From Strongylocentrotus droebachiensis (taxonomy: Eukaryota; Echinodermata; Echinoidea; Camarodonta; Strongylocentrotidae): a stretch of DNA of 64,000 nt. Below are positions 1-11,229 of this stretch, piece after piece; positions within the stretch are counted from its first letter, which is position 1, and every line of letters begins with the position of its first letter. The translations under genes were made by a program, and so were the position numbers. Under the pieces are notes generated by a model, which saw only the letters and a program-made list of their open reading frames with translations, was not told the DNA's origin and did not search any database. Location: positions 1-64,000 of the forward strand of contig JAVYIG010007150.1 in NCBI GenBank assembly GCA_035222895.1. The letters run 5' to 3'.

Positions 1-1534
1 AATCAAAACACTTGTAATTAAAGATTCTGAGGAATTAAACAAAAGTCCTGCACATGCATTCTTAACACGCTGCAACTTGATTCAATGTGAAACCTGCAAA
101 CCATTGTATTAATTGGAATGACTGAAGAGTCATAAATATGGTCACAAGGAAGGACATTTTCCTATAAATATAATGAGCGAAGGTGTGAGAGAGACATCAA
201 TAGGCTGGCAGACTTTGTTCCATCGGGTTTCAGCGTCGGGTCAGGATGTCGTGTCGGGTTTACACGAACTTTCTTCAATATTCAGGCCCTGTTTGTGTGT
301 AACTTTTGTGAAATACACTCCTTTTTATCGTCAAAGTGTCGGTTCCTGTTTACCCGACAATTTCTGCAAAACCAAAACCAAATCTACGAAAACTTGCGTC
401 TCGACCCGACACCGTTTTGATAGAACCTTTCGTGACGCTCCATTCTTCTACCTACTCCAATTACACCGTCCTCCCCCCCCTTTTTTTGTGCTGGCTGCTA
501 TCACAACAAGCAGTCACCCTGATGATAGTTGGCCTCTGCATTTACCTTGATTGTTTATTTTTTCTCCATACTTCCTCCAAGTTTTCAATTATATCTATGT
601 ATTTTTTTTTGTATTTCAGTTTTCACATTTTATGTAAGTCAATTATGTATATATTGTTGTTTGAATATTTTGTATTTGATTCTTTAATAAACGAGGACAT
701 GTTTTCACAAAAATTCATTAAACTTGATGACCCTAACCGACCTGAAGATCGACTGGAACGAAGTAAGCCACTGAGCTAATGAATTCAAAATTACCTGTTT
801 GCAGTAGAATGGAAAGGAAAATGAGATGCGATCGCCCACGGTTAAACTGTTGACAAGGAAAATTATGTAAATGAATATTTTATTACAAAATATGCTACTG
901 CAAAATTTCCGAAGATTGTTGGTTCATATGATTGTTCTTACGTTACACTTGTGCAATAATCATGAATGATAATGTTCAAATATAATTTACTTAATATCAT
1001 CATGTTACAATTCATGCGTTTATGTGTTAAGGGCCATGAAGAATAAACAAAGTCAATATCACTGACAATGCCACCCAGGGTAAATATAAACATAAACAAA
1101 GTATAACTATATGGGAAGGGGCAAATAAAAAAGCAAATAATCAATCAAGTACTTAACAATTAATTGATAAATAATGTGACAAAACAAGACGTACATACAT
1201 ACACAACACATGTCTAATCATTTCAGTTGTCTTTCAGGAAGAAAAAAAAATACATATACCTATCTTCATGGACTATGTTTATATATCTTTGAATCTGAAT
1301 ATCGTAAATATAAAGTCCAGACAAAAGAATAATGTTACTAAAAAGGTTTACTTCTTTTACCCAAAATACTGCTTTAAAATTCAAGTTTTAATCACACTAA
1401 ATTGTAATATGTATATACAGGGGACCGATAGTGACATTGTCCTAACCCTAACCTTTAAAAAAAACATGTAATTACGTTAATGAAATTGTATTCAATTGCC
1501 CTTTAATCCCTGCAAGTCAGAATTTTGAGACCAA
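1..1534. other. Non-genic AT-rich sequence
   Basis: I see no supportable gene here. Short open frames occur at 173-779 on the plus strand but have no recognisable domain, no splice context and biased, low-complexity composition. No transposon ends were recognised. Confidence 0.5.
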
Positions 1535-1660
1535 GGCCCCGTTTCATAAACTTATTATCAATAACAGTGCTACATTTCTATGAAAAATTTGCCCTTAGCC
1601 AATCAAATGACACGATTTCATTAGCTTATAACAGTTATTGTTACTTATGAAACAGGACCC
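1535..1660. mobile_element. Short MITE-like inverted-repeat element
   Basis: The left end reads GGCCCCGTTTCATAA and the right end is its approximate inverse (TTATGAAACAGGACC). The 126-bp interior has no coding potential. Elements with a GTTTCATAA-type terminus look like non-autonomous DNA transposons. No clear target-site duplication is visible, so the family is left open. Confidence 0.45.
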
Positions 1661-1676
1661 AGAGGTTGTTTTATTA

Positions 1677-1820
1677 GGGACTTTTAGATTTACACGACGA
1701 GAACGTGGACTACCACGTGTGACATCCTTTTAAGGTAATGTGACGTCCTTTAAATGCACTGCCGGGCACGGACCAGTGCCTTAGCATTCCACGCTCTCAT
1801 CGTGTAAATCTAAAAGTCCC
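1677..1820. mobile_element. MITE, GGGACTTTTAGA family, TA-flanked (copy 1)
   Basis: The 144-bp element has inverted termini GGGACTTTTAGATTT / AAATCTAAAAGTCCC and is flanked by TA on both sides, as expected for Tc1/mariner-type insertions. Further copies lie at 2183-2310 and 47405-47553. The interior shares the CACGTGTGACATCCTTTTAAGG block with the 47-kb copy. No transposase is encoded. Confidence 0.75.
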
Positions 1821-2182
1821 TACTAAGATCAGTGGTAAACCAGTGGTATCATACCCTGTCAGTGTGCTCGACAAAGATGTGCCCTTTGGTAAAGCATCAA
1901 TCCTCATGACCAAGTCCCTCAGAGAGGCAGTTAAACAATCATCAAAACAATCCGCAAAAGGTATATAATAATATTGACTCTCAATACAAAAATGATTAAT
2001 TAAACAAAATCTTGATTCTTACCTTTCCATTCATCGGACGATATGCGTAAAGAGCAGACATTATGAAACTCGATAAACTATAAATATGACTTCCACTTGA
2101 ATTGCATTAGCCTCCTAGCTGAGCGACAGAGAATATGTTTTGCAACCGGTTGCAGCAAAAGTGTGGAACGACCTAGCTACTA

Positions 2183-2310
2183 GGGACTTTTATATTGAGT
2201 GGACGAGAACACGACGATCGCCGACTGAGACGAAGTGACGCATGCGCAGTGCCTCAAAATGACGTCACACGTTGCAGTCAAAGCTGTCGATGTGCAAATC
2301 TAAAAGTCCC
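2183..2310. mobile_element. MITE, GGGACTTTTAGA family (copy 2, diverged)
   Basis: The termini GGGACTTTTATAT and AAATCTAAAAGTCCC are flanked by TA. The interior differs from copy 1 (it holds ACGATCGCCGACTGAG and a TGACGTCA-like motif), so only the ends and the GACGAGAAC sub-terminal block are conserved. Confidence 0.65.
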
Positions 2311-2656
2311 TATTATTTAGAAGACAACTTCGTCTGTTGGCCAGATCGCAAAAATTCGAAGTCAAACTCTTTTTGCTTGAAAACAATGGATTGCATTAGC
2401 TCAACCGGTGCTGGTTTTGAAATGATATATTAATGTGACGCGACGTGAAGCATAAAGGAGGAACGATGTATGAAGTACTTTGTCAATGCATCATAAAGGC
2501 ACTGTATCAAATGTATATTGGATTTGATTGGCTGTTGAGTTGGCCAATGCTACGTATCAATGTGATATGACTGGGAAGCTAACGTGTGCGCAAAGCGCAC
2601 TGCAAGCGCGTAAGAGTAGGGTGATCACAATGCCTGTGCACCCAGTCTGCCCCATG

Positions 2657-2704
2657 CACACACACACACACACACACACACGCGCACACACACACACACA
2701 CACA
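2657..2704. repeat. (CA)n microsatellite
   Basis: A CA dinucleotide run with a small CGCG interruption, about 48 bp. Confidence 0.95.
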
Positions 2705-4497
2705 TAACAGCAGTCAGTTGGTAGACATAGCAATTTGTGTAAATTTATTTTTTAAAAAACTAAACAATATTTTAAACATTTTATTTCACATATATTTCAA
2801 ACATACCTTTAACTACAATTTTGTGTAGTTTCATTGTTTTAGGCATGTGGGAATATGTTAAATTATTTAATTAGAATATTGTCTTTTCAGCCATGTGTGA
2901 CATGGCCCGCTGATCGCCCATTGACTCGCATTATTATTCTGCATGGTGAAAATGCACCTCAATGTATAAAACTCCCCTACAAAAAATGTAATATCCTCAT
3001 GTGTTCCACCCATTGAATCAAATTGTAACCACAACTGTACTGGGGTCACCAATTTTGCTGTTACTCTGAAACTCAGTCCCTGTGGAATGCTATGGCCTGT
3101 TGAATGGTTTCTCGGAAAATCGTCATAAATCTTCAAATCTGACATCTTTAAAAAAATACAAAAATATACCGTGATGTAGCTGAAAATCTGCAAATTCTTA
3201 TCTTATGATCGGTTTTTTCTGAATAATTTGTGAAACACAAAGAAATAGCTGTGACGGTGATCCAAGTAATTTCCATCGCATATTTTATTGGCATTGCAAA
3301 AATATTTGGAATTTAAGGTTAATATTTGGTGTAAATATGATCTATGAATATATGATTAAAAAAATGCCAAAAAATGAACGGTTTGACTTTCCTAATTTGC
3401 ATAATGAGTTCGCGAATATACAATTAGCTGAAATGACCTAATTTGCATATTTGATGAATATTCATGATTTTTTATTATTTCAAATGAAATATATTTCCAT
3501 ACCTGTCTGATATACATAGGTTTCACTGATGTATCATGTTCGGTTTTGATTGGATTACATATGAGCATATTAATTAGGCGGACTTAGTTATTTTCACAAC
3601 TTTTTCATATCTGCAGATTCGCAAAAATGGCCAAAATGACTGATTTTGTTGGCTTCTGTTTGCAAAACGGTAATAGGTATATGAATTTTCTTGTTTGTAT
3701 TTTTTACCACAAAGATGATTTTTTTTAGTGTCTGATAATTTAATTTATTATTTGTGTCCAAGAAAGTGATAAATTAAGTGGTCAACGTTGTCGAATTTTG
3801 CCATTTTTGCCAATTTGACCATTTCTGGCAGGTTTTTCTGTAATTTTGCGATATAAAAAAATGGTAATAAAATCACAACGGATTGACCGATTTCAATTCT
3901 GTTTTTTTTTTTTAAAGCTTTCATAACGCTTGATCATTTGCAATCATCAGATAACATGTGTTTGTTGTACTTATCTTTGGTGTGCTATACCTAGTAAGAG
4001 TGAGCTCTTCTCGTTTGGGGTGCAGTGTTTAATCTAACATAATCTTAATTAATTAACTACGTGGCACTACACTTTCAATTTTTTTTTTCTCAAAAATTGA
4101 AAGCTATTAAATAATCTACCGGTTCAATATATTCTATATTAAAGAGAGAAATGCATTATCGTCACGGCATTCAACTACTTTGCCAAATTAGAACGCGTTT
4201 CTATCATGTTCACAACAAAAGATAACGATTTTGTCTTTGACAATGGAATGGGATTATCATGTATTTGGCAAATTATCTGCTTCCGGCTTATCTTCTTATT
4301 ACTATTTAAGTTTAAAGAACGCTTCCTGCGTAATTTCATTATTCTATTGTCAGGCTAATGCACAGTATACTTTGCCAATTAAAAGGCTTGTATCTGTTAT
4401 CAAATGTTTCTTTTATCGTGTGCATACACGAGATAACGATATTCTACAATTTCGTTGGCATCAGAATTCGATTATCCAACCTGTTTGTATTGGATAT
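2705..4497. other. Non-genic AT-rich interval
   Basis: No exon-like reading frame, RNA gene or paired transposon ends could be recognised. The stretch is AT-rich with short homopolymers and several ATTTGCATA-type words, and the visible open frames are short and unsupported. Confidence 0.5.
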
Positions 4498-4835
4498 TAT
4501 CCCCAGACAACTAGCCCTCAGACAACTCCCCCAGTAAACTAACCCCTAGGACAACTACCTCCGGAAAACTACTTCCTAGGACAACTACTCCCCGACAACT
4601 ACCCCCTAGGTCTAGGGTAGTTTTTTCAGGGTGGAATTTGTCTTTGAGAATGGTTGTCGTAGGGGAAAGTTGTCTGGGGGTAGTTGTCCGGGGGTAGTTG
4701 CCCGGGGGATAGTTTATTGTGGTAGTTGTCTGTAGGTGGGGGGAGGGGGAGGGGGAGGGGGAGGGGGGAAGGGGAGGGGGGAGGGGGGAGGGGGGTAGTC
4801 GTCCTACAGGGTTGTTGCCCTAGGGGGTAGTTGTC
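4498..4835. repeat. CCTAGGACAACTACCCC minisatellite, inverted array
   Basis: Degenerate units of about 17-18 bp. The plus-strand C-rich form (ACAACTACCCCCTAGG) runs to about 4615, then the array flips to the G-rich complement (GGGGTAGTTGTC) to 4835, with a nearly pure G run at 4735-4797. The whole could fold back on itself. Related arrays lie at 5338-5640, 26168-26440, 58030-58570 and 62998-63350. Confidence 0.85.
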
Positions 4836-5337
4836 CTAGAACCGTTTCTTTTATATAATTTGTATTCATGTGTTGTCATGTTTGAAATTCTGTTCACGGC
4901 CTGACTTTAAAGTAGCATCTAGTCGACGTTTTACTGAAATTAAATTCGATACAACACAGCAATATTAACAATTATGAACATATTTATTAAGGGCACATAT
5001 TTATCTCTACAGATGTTCAAGGCGCCTATAGAATAATTTCAATTTAAAATTTCCAAATTAAATCCTTACAAATATTTGAATTGTATTAACAATAAGGTGA
5101 ACTCTCAGAAGGGAAATTGTAATTGGTACCAGTAAACATAAGGTGGGTCTTAATTATGGCTTAAAAAGCTGGGAAGGTATTGGCTGTTGGAAGAGAAAAG
5201 GGTAACTTAAACCACGATGAAGGTGCTACTGATGCAAATGATCTACCCCATCCCCCTTTTTCCCAGTTTATCTTAGTCCGGATTTCGTTTAACAATATCT
5301 GAAATGCATGGTCTTACGTGTTATCAGTGTCTGTGCG

Positions 5338-5640
5338 TATCCGGACACCTACCCCCTGGACATCCACCCCGGATAAATACCCACAGTCAACTACATCCTA
5401 GGAGACTTTCCCCTAGGGCAACCACCCTCCAGGACGACTAGCCCCTGGACATCCACCCCCGGATATTCACACTAAATCAACTACCTCCTAGGAAAACTAC
5501 CCCTAGGACAATTACCCCCGGCCAATTACCCCCTAGGACACTACCCCCTAGGGCAACCACCTTCCAGGACAACTACCCCCTGGACATCCACCCCCGGATA
5601 ACCACCCCAGTCAACTACTTCCTAGGAAAACTAGGGGGGG
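5338..5640. repeat. CCTAGGACAACTACCCC minisatellite, one orientation
   Basis: Begins with TCCGGACACCTACCCCCTGG, the sequence that in inverse form closes the 26-kb array, then runs as C-rich units (ACTACCTCCTAGGA, CCACCCCCGGATAACC). This shared end suggests a defined unit boundary rather than random slippage. Confidence 0.8.
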
Positions 5641-5686
5641 GGGTATGGTCACTTTTTAGGTCAGCCATGGGAATAATTTTGTTTAT

Positions 5687-5717
<31 letters not shown>

Positions 5718-5829
5718 TATCCAAAGGGGGGGGGGTTTAGGGGGGTTTGTGGGGGGGGGGGGGTTTTACACACATAAAATAAGGGGGTGTTTAACCCCCC
5801 AACCCCCCTCCCCCTTGTGTACGCGCCTG
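5637..5829. mobile_element. Right half of a GCGTACGC-type hAT-like MITE, truncated
   Basis: Contains the GGTCACTTTTTAGGTCAGCC, poly-A and ACACACATAAAA blocks that also occur in the complete element at 60426-60769, and ends with TGTGTACGCGCCTGG. The left terminus is missing and merges into the minisatellite. Confidence 0.55.
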
Positions 5830-7076
5830 GTCACGTGGGTCTGTGTACTTACGTTAAGGACAAAGTAGTCCCTTGATTATTTATCTATAAATTGTTTGTA
5901 GGTAAAGTTAAATGTACCGTAATGAAATTATGATATTTTCTCATGTATGTTTAACTGTTCTATCCTAAAATTGATTATTATACTTAGTTTAGAAGGATGT
6001 GCATTCATGCTCGAAAAGTAGTCCTTCCGAACGTGCGCTATGTCAGGCAAGGCCCTGATGGGCATTTTATATAACGGACATTCGTTCACTTGCTTTAAGC
6101 GAAGCTGGTTGTTTCAATTTACTCCTTCCGACACGCTTAAGCTAAAGCCGTCAATGTAGCATGTTTGTGTTGCAACATTTATACAGGTATGTAGAGATAA
6201 TTGAATATATTTGATGCTATTGAGTTTTACTTTGCTACCAGTGTTTATGATGTCGTAATATACGAGTCGATTCAATTATTGTATATTATGTAATGAGATG
6301 TTTTATTCAGGCGCGGATCCAGGGGGAGGGCCGAGCGGGCCTTGCCCCCCCCCCCCGCAAAAAAAAAAAAAAAGAGAAAAGAAAGGAAAAGAAGGGAAAG
6401 GGAAAGAGGAGAGAAAGGGAAAGGAAGAAGAGGAAGAAGAATAGAAAAGGGGGAAGAAAGAGATCGGGGGCCGAAAGGGCCTTGCCTCCCGGGCTGTTGA
6501 CCCCCCCCCCATCAAAAAAATAAGAGAGAAGGAAGGAAAGGGAAAGAAAAAGGAAAAGAGGAGATACTGGCGTACTGATAGGGGAGAGGGGGGGGGGGGG
6601 GGTGCTTGGGGCAAATTCAAACGTGGTTTATTTCTAGCCCAAAACAAATAACGGTGGATTACAAATAATGCTGAAATGACATAATTTTCGAGATTTTTCC
6701 TCACTTTTTAGTAAATTATGTGTTTGTTGGAAAATGACAAATTCGTAAATTTACAGCCAGGCAAGAAATACGATTATTGAGATTGCTGCATGTCAGGGCC
6801 CGAGGTACGGCGGGGATCGGGAGTCTCGAGCCCCCCCCCCCCCGACACTTTTTTTGAAAAAGTTTATTAAAGAGAAATAAAATAGAATGAGAGCAAGAAA
6901 GAAATAATAGATAACTGCCAGTGTTAAAAAATAATGAGGCATCAAAATATGCTCATCTGACCGTGATTAAATGCCTAAAACCCCTAAGCTTCCTGGGGCT
7001 CTGCCCCCGGGATTCCATCTAGGGCCCTTTGGCGGGCCCTTAGATGCTCATCTGACAGTAATTGAATGCCTAAAAC

Positions 7077-7183
7077 CATGGGTGTCGATACTTACGTAAT
7101 ACCTATTCATCAGGGGGGGGGGGGATGAATGAATAGATCATCCCCCCTGATGAATAGGTATCAGTTTCGGATCGACACCCATG
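7077..7183. mobile_element. 107-bp foldback hAT MITE (CATGGGTGTCGAT), nested
   Basis: A near-complete palindrome from CATGGGTGTCGAT to ATCGACACCCATG around CCTATTCATCAGGGGGG. It is flanked by a perfect 8-bp direct repeat CCTAAAAC (7069-7076, 7184-7191). A sister copy with a different 8-bp duplication lies at 32395-32502. It inserted into the hAT-like element that surrounds it. Confidence 0.88.
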
Positions 7184-7339
7184 CCTAAAACCCCTGATTT
7201 TTTTGGGGGGAGGGGCTCTGCCCCCTGGACCCCATGCCAAATAGTGACCTGCCAGTGTCACAAAATAATAAGGTCCCCCCAAATCGGAAGAGGACGTAGC
7301 AAGAAAAAGGAGCAGACAAAGAACATCTTTTAATTCAGA

Positions 7340-8560
7340 CAAGGATTAAGAGTATAGAGAACGATACAACGCATCGTCTTCTTTCTCTAATAATTTAATG
7401 AAACGTCAAAGCTTCGCGCAGGAGAGGAAGGGCGGGGACCGCACCGCGGGAGAGGGGGGGGGGGGGGAACCTGATTTCAGACGAGGATTCAGAGGCGAGA
7501 ACGGTAATACGAATCTTTAAAGATTTAATGAAACGTAAAAGCTTACGCGCTTCGCGCGGGATGGAGGGGGAACTAAATTCTGTCGAGGATTATTTTCGAA
7601 AACGGTACAACGAATCGTCTTCTTTATCTAATGATTTAAGGAAACTTAAAAGGGGGGAACCTGAATTCAGACGAGGATTAAGAGTCGAGAACTCTACAAC
7701 GAATCGTCTTCTTTCTCTAGTAATTTAATAAAACGTAAAAGCTTCCGCGCTTCGCGCGTGAGGGGAAAAACTAAATTCAGACGAGGATTAAGAGTCGAGT
7801 ACTGTACAACGAATCGTCTTCTTTCTCTAGTAATTTAATAAAACGTAAAAGCTTCCGCGCTTCGCGCGTGAGGGGAAAAACTAAATTCAGACGAGGATTA
7901 AGAGTCGAGTACTGTACAACGAATCGTCTTCTTTCTCTAGTAATTTAATAAAACGTAAAAGCTTCCGCGCTTCGCGCGTGAGGGGAAAAACTAAATTCAG
8001 ACGAGGATTAAGAGTCGAGTACTGTACAACGAATCGTCTTCTTTCTCTAATGATTTAATGAAACGTAAAAGCTTCTGCGCTTCGCGCAGGAGGGGGAAGG
8101 GAAAACTGAATTTAGACGAGGATTAAGAGTCGAGAACGGTACAACGAATCGTCTTCTTTCTTTAATAGTTTAATGAATCGTAAAAGCTTCCGCGCTTCGC
8201 TCTGGAGGGGGGGGGGGGTGGTTGAATCTAAATTCAGACGAGGATTATTTTCGAAAACGGTACAACGAATCGTCTTCTTTCTCTATTAAATGATTTAAGG
8301 AAACTTAATTTAAACTTCCGCGCTTCGCGCGGGAGGAGGAACCTGAATTCAGACGAGGATTAAGAGTCGAGAACTCTACAACGAATCGTCTTCTTTCTCT
8401 AGTAATTTAATAAATCGTAAAATTTTCCGCGCTTTGCGCGGGAGGGGAATAAACTAAATTCAGACGAGAATTATTTTCGAGAACGGTACAACGAATCGTC
8501 TTCTTTCTGTAATAGTATAATGAAACGTCAAAGCTTCGCGGAGGAGGGAGGGAGAAATTC
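7340..8560. repeat. 110-bp tandem repeat array inside the hAT-like element
   Basis: Units start near GAATCGTCTTCTTTCTCTA and contain AAAGCTTCCGCGCTTCGCGC, itself a small hairpin, followed by TTCAGACGAGGATTAAGAG. Three successive units at about 7701-8030 are almost identical with an exact 110-bp period. Outer units are diverged or truncated, implying recent unequal exchange or replication slippage in the centre. Confidence 0.9.
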
Positions 8561-8695
8561 GCCCCTCCCTGCACCGACACCCCCCCCCCCACATTACGTC
8601 ACTGTTGGTCACCATTACGTACCAATATTTGGCTCGCATAATTTCACATTTGGGCCCCCCCCCTAAGAAATCCTGGATCTGCGCCTGGTTTTATT

Positions 8696-9424
8696 CACTG
8701 TACGGTAGAAACGTACCGAGGCATGTTAAATGTATTCTTGTGTTATTTACGGGATTGATGAGTAGTCTGTAAGTATCAGACTCGGTTTATATAGATAATG
8801 CGGATTTTACAGCAAATACTGATTTAGATGTGAAAGTCCATATTATATAATTGATGTTTCATGTTTTTTTCCTACTTTAGCTGCTGAGGTGTAAGGTGTC
8901 GTTATACACACCACGCTGAGGTTTAAGGTTACTTATACCATAAGTCCATGCTTATATACACACCACGCTACAAGCTACTCTACAACAGACGATGACGTAT
9001 TATTTTTCTTACCCGCGTGACATTTAGTCTAGGGTGAGTTGCGTAGGAATATTTATGTTATGTATTCAATAAAATTGATTGGAGTCAAGACTGTTTGATA
9101 TCTATACATGTATTTACAGATAATATTGAATACTATGTTTTTATTTCTTGGTTTCTTAATTGCATTTCAATGTATATGAACTGAACTGAACTGCATTTGT
9201 CTACAGAAATTCGATCACAATCAATTATGATGACTTGCATGATTTAATTATGTGATTATTGTACTTATGATGTTTTTGTTTTATCTTCTGTACAATGCAG
9301 GGGTTTCCGTTTTTATTTATAAAAACAAATAAACTTCATTCAACTTCACCATGGCGTCCCACTTTCTTCATTTGTGTTGGCTATGATTTAAACGGTGGAG
9401 CACGCGTCCCACAAGTCTAACACA
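8696..9424. other. Non-genic; possible retroposon 3' tail
   Basis: No gene seen. The segment near 9280-9350 (CTGTACAATGCAGGGG followed by AAAACAAATAAACTTCATTC) resembles the AT-rich 3' end of a non-LTR retroposon, but there is no coding part, so this is weak. Confidence 0.3.
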
Positions 9425-10030
9425 GTTGTGGGAACTAACAAGAAACATCCTACTAAATAAGTATAGTGTACACGTTGAATAATTAATCAATATTAAGTAT
9501 ATATATATATATGCGTGAGTTGAACTCAATTTTCATATCGCATCAACATTGAATATAATAGAAGGAAGCAAGAATTATTGAATGACCGCAAAAACTTAGC
9601 GAGTTAGAGAGAGAGAGAGAACTGGATGACGCCACCTGCTAGTTTGCTTGGTCGAGAGTCAAATGATGTTGGGACCAATGAATGAACTACCCCTTCCCTG
9701 GACATAGATCCCCAAGCGAGAGTTATGTCCAGAGTTTTTGACCAAATAAGGAGAAAATTTAGACGCATTGTACGCCTCAGGGCAGATAAGGAATGCATTG
9801 AAAAGGATATGTAAATGAGATTCGGAGCTTCTTCGTAAAGGATGTTATTTTACGCTTCAATTATTTATGAAAAAAAGATGATCTGACGGTAAGGCATTTT
9901 TAGAAATGCTTCGCGGCTCATAAACACCCAAGAGCTCACCCCGTTCTCACTCCCTTTTTAAACCGATCTAGGCTAGGCCGATCCACTCGATCGCTCCAGA
10001 GGTACGCTTCGTTTATGATCACACTCTCGA
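9425..10030. repeat. Duplicated non-coding block R2, copy 1
   Basis: Shared with 36251-36692 and, interrupted, with 43385-45010. The conserved core includes ACTGGATGACGCCACCTGCT, AGTTATGTCCAGAGTTTTTG and GGAATGCATTGAAAAGGATA. Open frames differ between copies and carry indels, so it does not behave as a conserved gene. Confidence 0.8.
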
Positions 10031-10219
10031 GCTAGACCTGTCTTGTTGCCATGGTATAGCGCGAACGAGCTAGACCGTTCATGTTGCTATGGTATAGCGC
10101 GAACGAGCTAGACCGTTCATGATGCTGAGGTAGCAAAGGTCAGCGGGTCAAATGTTTCGCGCGAAATTTAAACCCGAATAGAGTGCCTGATCTTATGCAA
10201 TAGTTTGTTTCACTTTTTA

Positions 10220-10500
10220 TCAGTCTATCTGTTTTTCTTATAATATTCTTTGTTTTTCCACCTTTCATCTTCTCTTCCGTCTATCTTTCTTTATGTTATT
10301 CTTTTTGTTTTATTCTATCCCCTTCTTTTATATCATTCTTGTTTTAATTATATTTTATTTCTATCTTTCCTTACGCTATCCTTTGTTTCTTCCTTCTATC
10401 ACCTTCTTTTGTGTTGTTCTTTGTTTTTGTTATATTCTCTTCCTATCTTTCCTTTCGCTATCCTTAGTTTCTTCCTTCTATCACCTACTCTTTAATAAGT
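10220..10500. repeat. Pyrimidine-rich imperfect tandem repeat
   Basis: Degenerate units of about 50 bp around TTTCCTTCTTTCATCTTCTC and TTATGTTATTCTTTGT. The same motif forms longer arrays at 13540-14170 and 37765-38160. The hydrophobic translations are by-products of T/C richness. Confidence 0.7.
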
Positions 10501-10690
10501 TATTTTTGTTAAGGCCTTGAATTGTTATGCTACCATATTTTGTATTATTATGATGAATTGTGTATTTTACTTTGTTATTGTTACTACTTTTTATATGATG
10601 CTTTTAATACCAGGTCCAAGATGCGAAACAGATTTATTTCTGATCTTGTGTACCTGTAAAAATATATATAAATAAATAAATAGATTTAAA
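10501..10690 (+). mobile_element. Possible non-LTR retroposon 3' end
   Basis: AT-rich sequence with TTATTTCTGATCTTGTGTACC followed by an ATAAATAAATAAATAG tail. It resembles the 3' untranslated end of CR1/L2-type elements; no reverse transcriptase coding is present. Confidence 0.35.
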
Positions 10691-11229
10691 AAAAAAATAA
10701 GCAAATACAAGTCAATCGTTACAACAGAGAACAGTGTGTAACTCATAATGTATATTTGTTTCCATCGTGAATCAAATAGCGGCTTTAAATTCCTTGGAAA
10801 GTGGCCGTGTTTGTATAAAAACGAAGGTGTATTTTTTTTGTTTACACAATTTTGTTTATGAAATATATCTTAATTAATAAGTACCCCAGGGCAGTTGCCA
10901 AAAGCACAAACATCGTGTGCTAGGCCCCCACACTCACACACAAGCACACATGCAGATATACGCACATACTGGTGGCCTGTTTTTCCTTGTTTAGTCTTTT
11001 ATTTTTGTGCGTGGGTGTGTATCTGTGCGTGTGTATGTGGGTTTGTTTGATGTCAGCAAGTTCTTAAATGCTAGGGCAAATACAATCATAATACAATTAT
11101 AATACGATATTGATAACATTATTCTAATGAAAGTTTGTTTTTTTAAACAGCGGAGGATTCGAGTGTAAAAGACTATCTGAGGGATAAAGACTACGAGCCC
11201 ATTATATCCCATGCAAGGACCCACGGTTA

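Larger units (their letters stand above)
6308..8687. mobile_element. hAT-like non-autonomous DNA transposon, 2.4 kb
   Basis: The ends are inverted repeats CAGGCGCGGATCCAGG and CCTGGATCTGCGCCTG. They are flanked by a perfect 8-bp direct repeat GTTTTATT (6300-6307 and 8688-8695), the hallmark of hAT insertions. The interior has no transposase: it holds purine-rich sequence, a GGGGGCTCTGCCCCC-type hairpin motif, a nested 107-bp MITE and an array of 110-bp tandem repeats. A related, right-truncated copy begins at 24290. Confidence 0.85.

Noticed and set aside
173..779. Overlapping plus-strand open frames as a gene
   Set aside because: No domain, no splice signals, low-complexity composition and no homologue recognised.
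6293..6704. Lys/Arg-rich and Pro/Ser-rich open frames
   Set aside because: They translate the purine-rich part of a hAT-like element; the matching frames at 24.3-24.8 kb have the same cause.
7340..8560. CRISPR-like array
   Set aside because: Repeats are 110-bp contiguous units without unique spacers, inside a transposon in a eukaryotic genome.
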